The translations under genes and the position numbers were made by a program. Shown one piece after another: positions 30,919-33,765 of a stretch of 33,765 nucleotides of DNA. Source of the DNA: Salinarimonadaceae bacterium (GTDB lineage: Bacteria; Pseudomonadota; Alphaproteobacteria; Rhizobiales; Beijerinckiaceae); NCBI GenBank assembly GCA_007693435.1, contig REDO01000117.1:1-33765 (forward strand), read 5' to 3'. Every line of letters starts with the position of its first letter. Positions within the stretch are counted from its first letter, which is position 1. The notes beneath the pieces are model-generated. The model worked only from the letters and a program-made list of their open reading frames with translations. It searched no databases and was not told the origin of the DNA.

Positions 30919-32442
30919 ATGAACGTCGGCTCATATGTCGCGCGCGCCGCGCGTTTCTTTTCGGAGCGGATCGCCGTCATCGACGGCGATCGCAGCGTCT
31001 CCTTCTCAACTCTCGAGGACAGGACGAACCGCCTCGCCCACGCGCTGGCGGCGCGGGGCGTCCGGCTCGGCGACCGGGTCGCGATCATCCTGCCCAACAG
31101 CCTCGAATGGATCGAAGCCGATTTCGCCGTCGCCAAGGCCGGCGGCATGAGCGTGCCGATCACGACGCGCCTGCACGAGCGCGAGATGGCGGCCATGCTC
31201 ACGATCTCCGAGACGAGCGCCGTGATCACGACGCCGGAAATCCTCGCCCGACTGGAGCCGCTCGTAGACGTGTCGGCGATGGCGAGGATCCTCGTCGGCC
31301 CAACGGGAGCGGACGGCTACGAGGACGCCGTCGCCGGAGCCTCGTCCAGCCCGATCTGCGTGGAGGTCGACGAGGCGCGCGACGGGCGCGTCATGCGCTT
31401 CACCTCCGGCACGACGGGCAAGCCGAAAGCGGTGTATCTGACGCATCGAAACTGGATCGCCGTCGCCCACAACACGCTGCTCGACCGCTTCAACCTCCAG
31501 AAAGGCGACGTCTTTCTCGGGACCAGCCCCTACGCCCATGCCGGCGGGCTGTGGATCCTGCCCTCGCTGATGCGCGGCGCGACGATTCGGAACCTTGAGC
31601 GCCTCGATCCCGAGGCGCTGGTCGCGCTTATCGAGAAGGGCGAATGCACGATGCTGCAGCTCGTGCCGACCGCCCTGCGGCGCATCCTCGACCTGCCGCG
31701 GATCCGCGAGGCTGATCTCTCGAGGCTTCGCGCCATCAGCTATGGCGGCGCCCCGATCGAGGGATCGACCCTGCGAGAGGCGCTCGACGTGATCGGGCAC
31801 AAGCTCGTTCAGGGATACGGGCTCAACGAGGCGGCCATCGTCTGCACGCTGCCGCCGGAGGAGCACGGAGTGGCCCTGTCGCATCGCGGCTGGCAGCAGC
31901 CGCTCGGGCGCGAGGTGCTGATGGCGGAAGTCGCGATCATGGGCCCCGACGGTCGGCCCGTGCCCGACGGGGAAGTGGGAGAGATCGCGATCCGCGGCCC
32001 GATGGTGTTCACGCATTACTGGAAGAACCCCGAAGCGACGGCGCAGGCCATCCGGGAGGGCGGCTATTTCTGGACGGGGGATCTGGGCCTGCGCGGCGAA
32101 AACGGCTTCATCTACATCGCCGGGCGCAGCAAGGACATCATCGTCACCGGCGGCTACAACGTTTCTCCCGACGAGGTTGAAGCCGTCGTCGACCAGCACC
32201 CGGCGGTGCGCCAATGCGCCGTGGTCGGTCTTCCCGACCGGGAATGGGGCGAGACCGTGACGGCCTTCGTGATCCTCATGCCGGGGGCGCAGGCGAGCGA
32301 GGCGGACATCATCGATTTCTGCCGGGAGCGGCTGACGAGCTACAAGAAGCCGAAAGCGGTGCGTTTCGTCGAAAGCCTGCCCGTCAACAGCAACGGCAAG
32401 GTCATGCGCCGCCTGATCCGGGAAAATCTGGCCAGCGAATAA
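30919..32442 (+). CDS. Acyl-CoA synthetase (class I adenylate-forming, ANL superfamily)
   Basis: This 507-residue AMP-forming acid-CoA ligase activates a carboxylic acid with ATP and CoA. The A3 P-loop is FTSGTTGKPKAV (161-172). A5 appears as GYGLNEAAIV, where the usual Thr-Glu is Asn-Glu. A7/A8 reads WTGDLGLRGENGFIYIAGRSKDII, and the catalytic lysine is K494 in NSNGKVMR. The length is normal. The gene starts at the base after the MFS stop. It should start the acyl-CoA pathway served by the thiolase-like, DUF35 and MmgE/PrpD proteins. The acid-binding pocket is not assignable by eye, so medium-chain, aryl and isoprenoid acids are all open. Confidence 0.94.
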   Translation: MNVGSYVARAARFFSERIAVIDGDRSVSFSTLEDRTNRLAHALAARGVRLGDRVAIILPNSLEWIEADFAVAKAGGMSVPITTRLHEREMAAMLTISETSAVITTPEILARLEPLVDVSAMARILVGPTGADGYEDAVAGASSSPICVEVDEARDGRVMRFTSGTTGKPKAVYLTHRNWIAVAHNTLLDRFNLQKGDVFLGTSPYAHAGGLWILPSLMRGATIRNLERLDPEALVALIEKGECTMLQLVPTALRRILDLPRIREADLSRLRAISYGGAPIEGSTLREALDVIGHKLVQGYGLNEAAIVCTLPPEEHGVALSHRGWQQPLGREVLMAEVAIMGPDGRPVPDGEVGEIAIRGPMVFTHYWKNPEATAQAIREGGYFWTGDLGLRGENGFIYIAGRSKDIIVTGGYNVSPDEVEAVVDQHPAVRQCAVVGLPDREWGETVTAFVILMPGAQASEADIIDFCRERLTSYKKPKAVRFVESLPVNSNGKVMRRLIRENLASE

Positions 32443-32450
32443 ACGCCGCG

Positions 32451-32473
32451 GACAGGGCAGGCGCGTCCCTGTC
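32451..32473 (+). repeat. Intercistronic hairpin after the acyl-CoA synthetase gene
   Basis: GACAGGG (32451-32457) and CCCTGTC (32467-32473) form a perfect 7-bp stem with a 9-base loop in the 61-bp gap before the last gene. No T-run follows. It may stabilise or process the upstream transcript or partly attenuate the downstream gene, which has its own GGGAGGACAGC site. Confidence 0.45.
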
Positions 32474-32503
32474 GCGCCGCCGGTCTTTGCAGGGAGGACA
32501 GCG

Positions 32504-33511
32504 ATGAAACTCTACAGATTGACCGGCGGCGGTATCGACGGCCTCGTCCCGGAGCAGGCCGACGTTCCCCGCCCCGGTCCGGGGCAGGCCCTCGTGAGGA
32601 TGCGCGCCGCGTCCCTCAACTATCGCGACATCATGGTCATCGAGGGTCGATACGGGCGAGGCAAGGCCAAGGAACGGCTCGTTCCCGTGTCGGACGGCGC
32701 CGGCGAGGTGGTCGAGACCGGCAGCGACGTGCGGCGCGTGAAAGCGGGCGACCGCGTCGTCGCCTCGTTCATGCAGAACTGGCGCGACGGCCCACCGAGG
32801 GACGATTACAACGACAGCGCGCTCGGCGCCTCCATCGACGGCGTGCTCTCGGAATTCGTCCTTTTCGACGCCGAAGGTCTCGTGAAGATCCCCGACGCGC
32901 TGTCCTTCGAGGAAGCCGCCACGCTGCCCTGCGCCGGCGTCACCGCCTGGCACGCGCTGTTCCACGACGCCGGACTTCGGCTCGGACAGACGGTCCTGAC
33001 GCTGGGAAGCGGAGGCGTCTCGGTCTTCGCCTTGCAACTCGCCCACGCCGCCGGAATGCGGGTCATAGCCACGTCGTCCAGCGATGAAAAGCTGGAGCGC
33101 CTGCGGGAACTCGGCGCGTCGGAGCTCGTGAATTATCGCCAGAGGCCGGACTGGGAGCGACGCGTCCTCGAGCTGACCGATGGACGCGGCGTGGATCATG
33201 TCGTGCACGTGATCCGCAGCGGCGATCTGGAACGCTCCATTCAGGCGACGCGCTTCGGCGGCGCGGTCCACCTCGTCGCCTCGGCAGTCGAAAGCGAGGC
33301 CGTGCCGGGCCTGGTCACCCGGCGGCTGATCAATCTGCGGGGCATCCATGTGGGATCGCGCGAAATGCTCGAAGCGCTCGCCCGCGTGTGCGCGCAGCGC
33401 AATATCCGCCCCGTCATCGACAGGGTCTTTCCGTTCGAGGATGCGCGGGAGGCCTACCGGTTCCTGAAGTCCGGCTCGCATTTCGGCAAGGTCGTGATCG
33501 ACTTCCCGTAA
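32504..33511 (+). CDS. Zinc-free MDR oxidoreductase (quinone oxidoreductase/enoyl reductase-like)
   Basis: This 335-residue medium-chain dehydrogenase/reductase lacks the zinc ligands: the usual GVCHTD segment reads SLNYRDIMV, and no structural Cys cluster is present. That is typical of NADPH quinone oxidoreductases and enoyl-CoA/enone reductases. The cofactor motif is LTLGSGGVSVFALQLA (about 166-181), and the later SSSDEKLERLRELGA (about 190-204) could bind the NADP phosphate through its Ser and Lys. In context it may reduce a double bond of a CoA ester or oxidise an alcohol in the acid pathway. It is the last gene of the operon. Confidence 0.91.
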   Translation: MKLYRLTGGGIDGLVPEQADVPRPGPGQALVRMRAASLNYRDIMVIEGRYGRGKAKERLVPVSDGAGEVVETGSDVRRVKAGDRVVASFMQNWRDGPPRDDYNDSALGASIDGVLSEFVLFDAEGLVKIPDALSFEEAATLPCAGVTAWHALFHDAGLRLGQTVLTLGSGGVSVFALQLAHAAGMRVIATSSSDEKLERLRELGASELVNYRQRPDWERRVLELTDGRGVDHVVHVIRSGDLERSIQATRFGGAVHLVASAVESEAVPGLVTRRLINLRGIHVGSREMLEALARVCAQRNIRPVIDRVFPFEDAREAYRFLKSGSHFGKVVIDFP

Positions 33512-33765
33512 CGACGGCCGCTTTCTCGAACGCAGTTCGAGCACCCTGCCGCCAACTGACGCGCGGCGCAACCAAGGGCCGCAAGCGCCCGGACGGAACT
33601 TGCCTGCTTCGGGCCGCCCGCATCGGCCCATGAGAGCATTTCCAACGGATTCCGGGGGTGAGTTCAGTGTGGACACAATGGCGCAGCATCTGACATAAGT
33701 GTCAACGAGGCCATGTTTTGTCATATACCAACTTGCCTGACCTGATGGGGGCAAAGTCATTCCTA
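33512..33765. other. Right-edge noncoding region with dyads
   Basis: No gene is supported in the last 254 bp. CTCGAA-CGCAG-TTCGAG (33525-33541) is a perfect 6-bp stem 13 bp after the final stop and may mark the transcript end, though no T-run follows. Further on are TGACA-TAAG-TGTCA (33691-33704) and TTGTCATATACCAA (33718-33731). The latter resembles TTG-N-CAA type GntR operators, with an AT core. This part is AT-richer and looks like the control region of a gene beyond the window. Confidence 0.5.

Noticed and set aside
1-33765. CRISPR arrays, tRNA or rRNA genes, insertion sequences, integrases, attachment sites
   Set aside because: I saw no regularly spaced repeats, no cloverleaf or rRNA-like stretches and no transposase or integrase motifs. 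The only tandem repeats are the two short ones listed.

Overview
The window looks like a piece of an alphaproteobacterial chromosome. The evidence is the high GC content, dense operons with 4-bp ATGA/GTGA overlaps, and catabolic TRAP, polyamine-type ABC and CaiB/BaiF gene sets typical of soil or marine Rhizobiales/Rhodobacterales-like bacteria. The exact taxon cannot be read from the sequence. I see no rRNA, tRNA, CRISPR array, insertion sequence, integrase or phage gene. Almost all of it is catabolic coding DNA in three stacked acyl-CoA modules, each with its own uptake system or regulator.

Module A (about 1-14539) is built around a divergent promoter at about 10948-11107. Leftward run a fused alpha/beta E1 (TPP) dehydrogenase, an SDR, a TRAP small permease subunit, an aldehyde dehydrogenase with a TTG start, and an IclR-type regulator. 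A second leftward promoter (5243-5288) then serves a crotonase, a B12-dependent acyl-CoA mutase large subunit, its separate B12-binding small subunit, a CaiB/BaiF CoA-transferase and a MeaB-type GTPase. Rightward run the TRAP binding protein, a VOC epimerase-like protein, the TRAP large permease and a hotdog thioesterase. The mutase keeps the MCM-type Tyr, Arg and His, but several other conserved pocket residues differ. The crotonase has lost one catalytic Glu and resembles ethylmalonyl-CoA decarboxylase. My working hypothesis is uptake of a (substituted) dicarboxylate or a precursor, activation by CoA transfer, carbon-skeleton rearrangement and decarboxylation. A 14-bp element, TTC-N8-GAA, lies at nearly the same distance from a TTGACA box in both control regions, which suggests one regulator (probably the IclR protein) controls the module.

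Module B (about 14540-23767, rightward) begins with an AT-richer, repeat-bearing leader. It then has a complete PotDABC-like ABC importer, a zinc alcohol dehydrogenase, two tandem CaiB/BaiF subunits (only the second has the catalytic Asp), a dienelactone-hydrolase-like protein and a D-2-hydroxyacid dehydrogenase.

Module C (about 23768-33511, rightward) has a LysR regulator, two thiolase-like/DUF35 pairs on either side of an MmgE/PrpD protein, an MFS transporter, an acyl-CoA synthetase and a zinc-free MDR oxidoreductase. The second thiolase-like protein keeps a Tyr pair spaced like the catalytic pair of the steroid retro-aldolase Ltp2, and the first does not. The right edge (33512-33765) is noncoding with small dyads.
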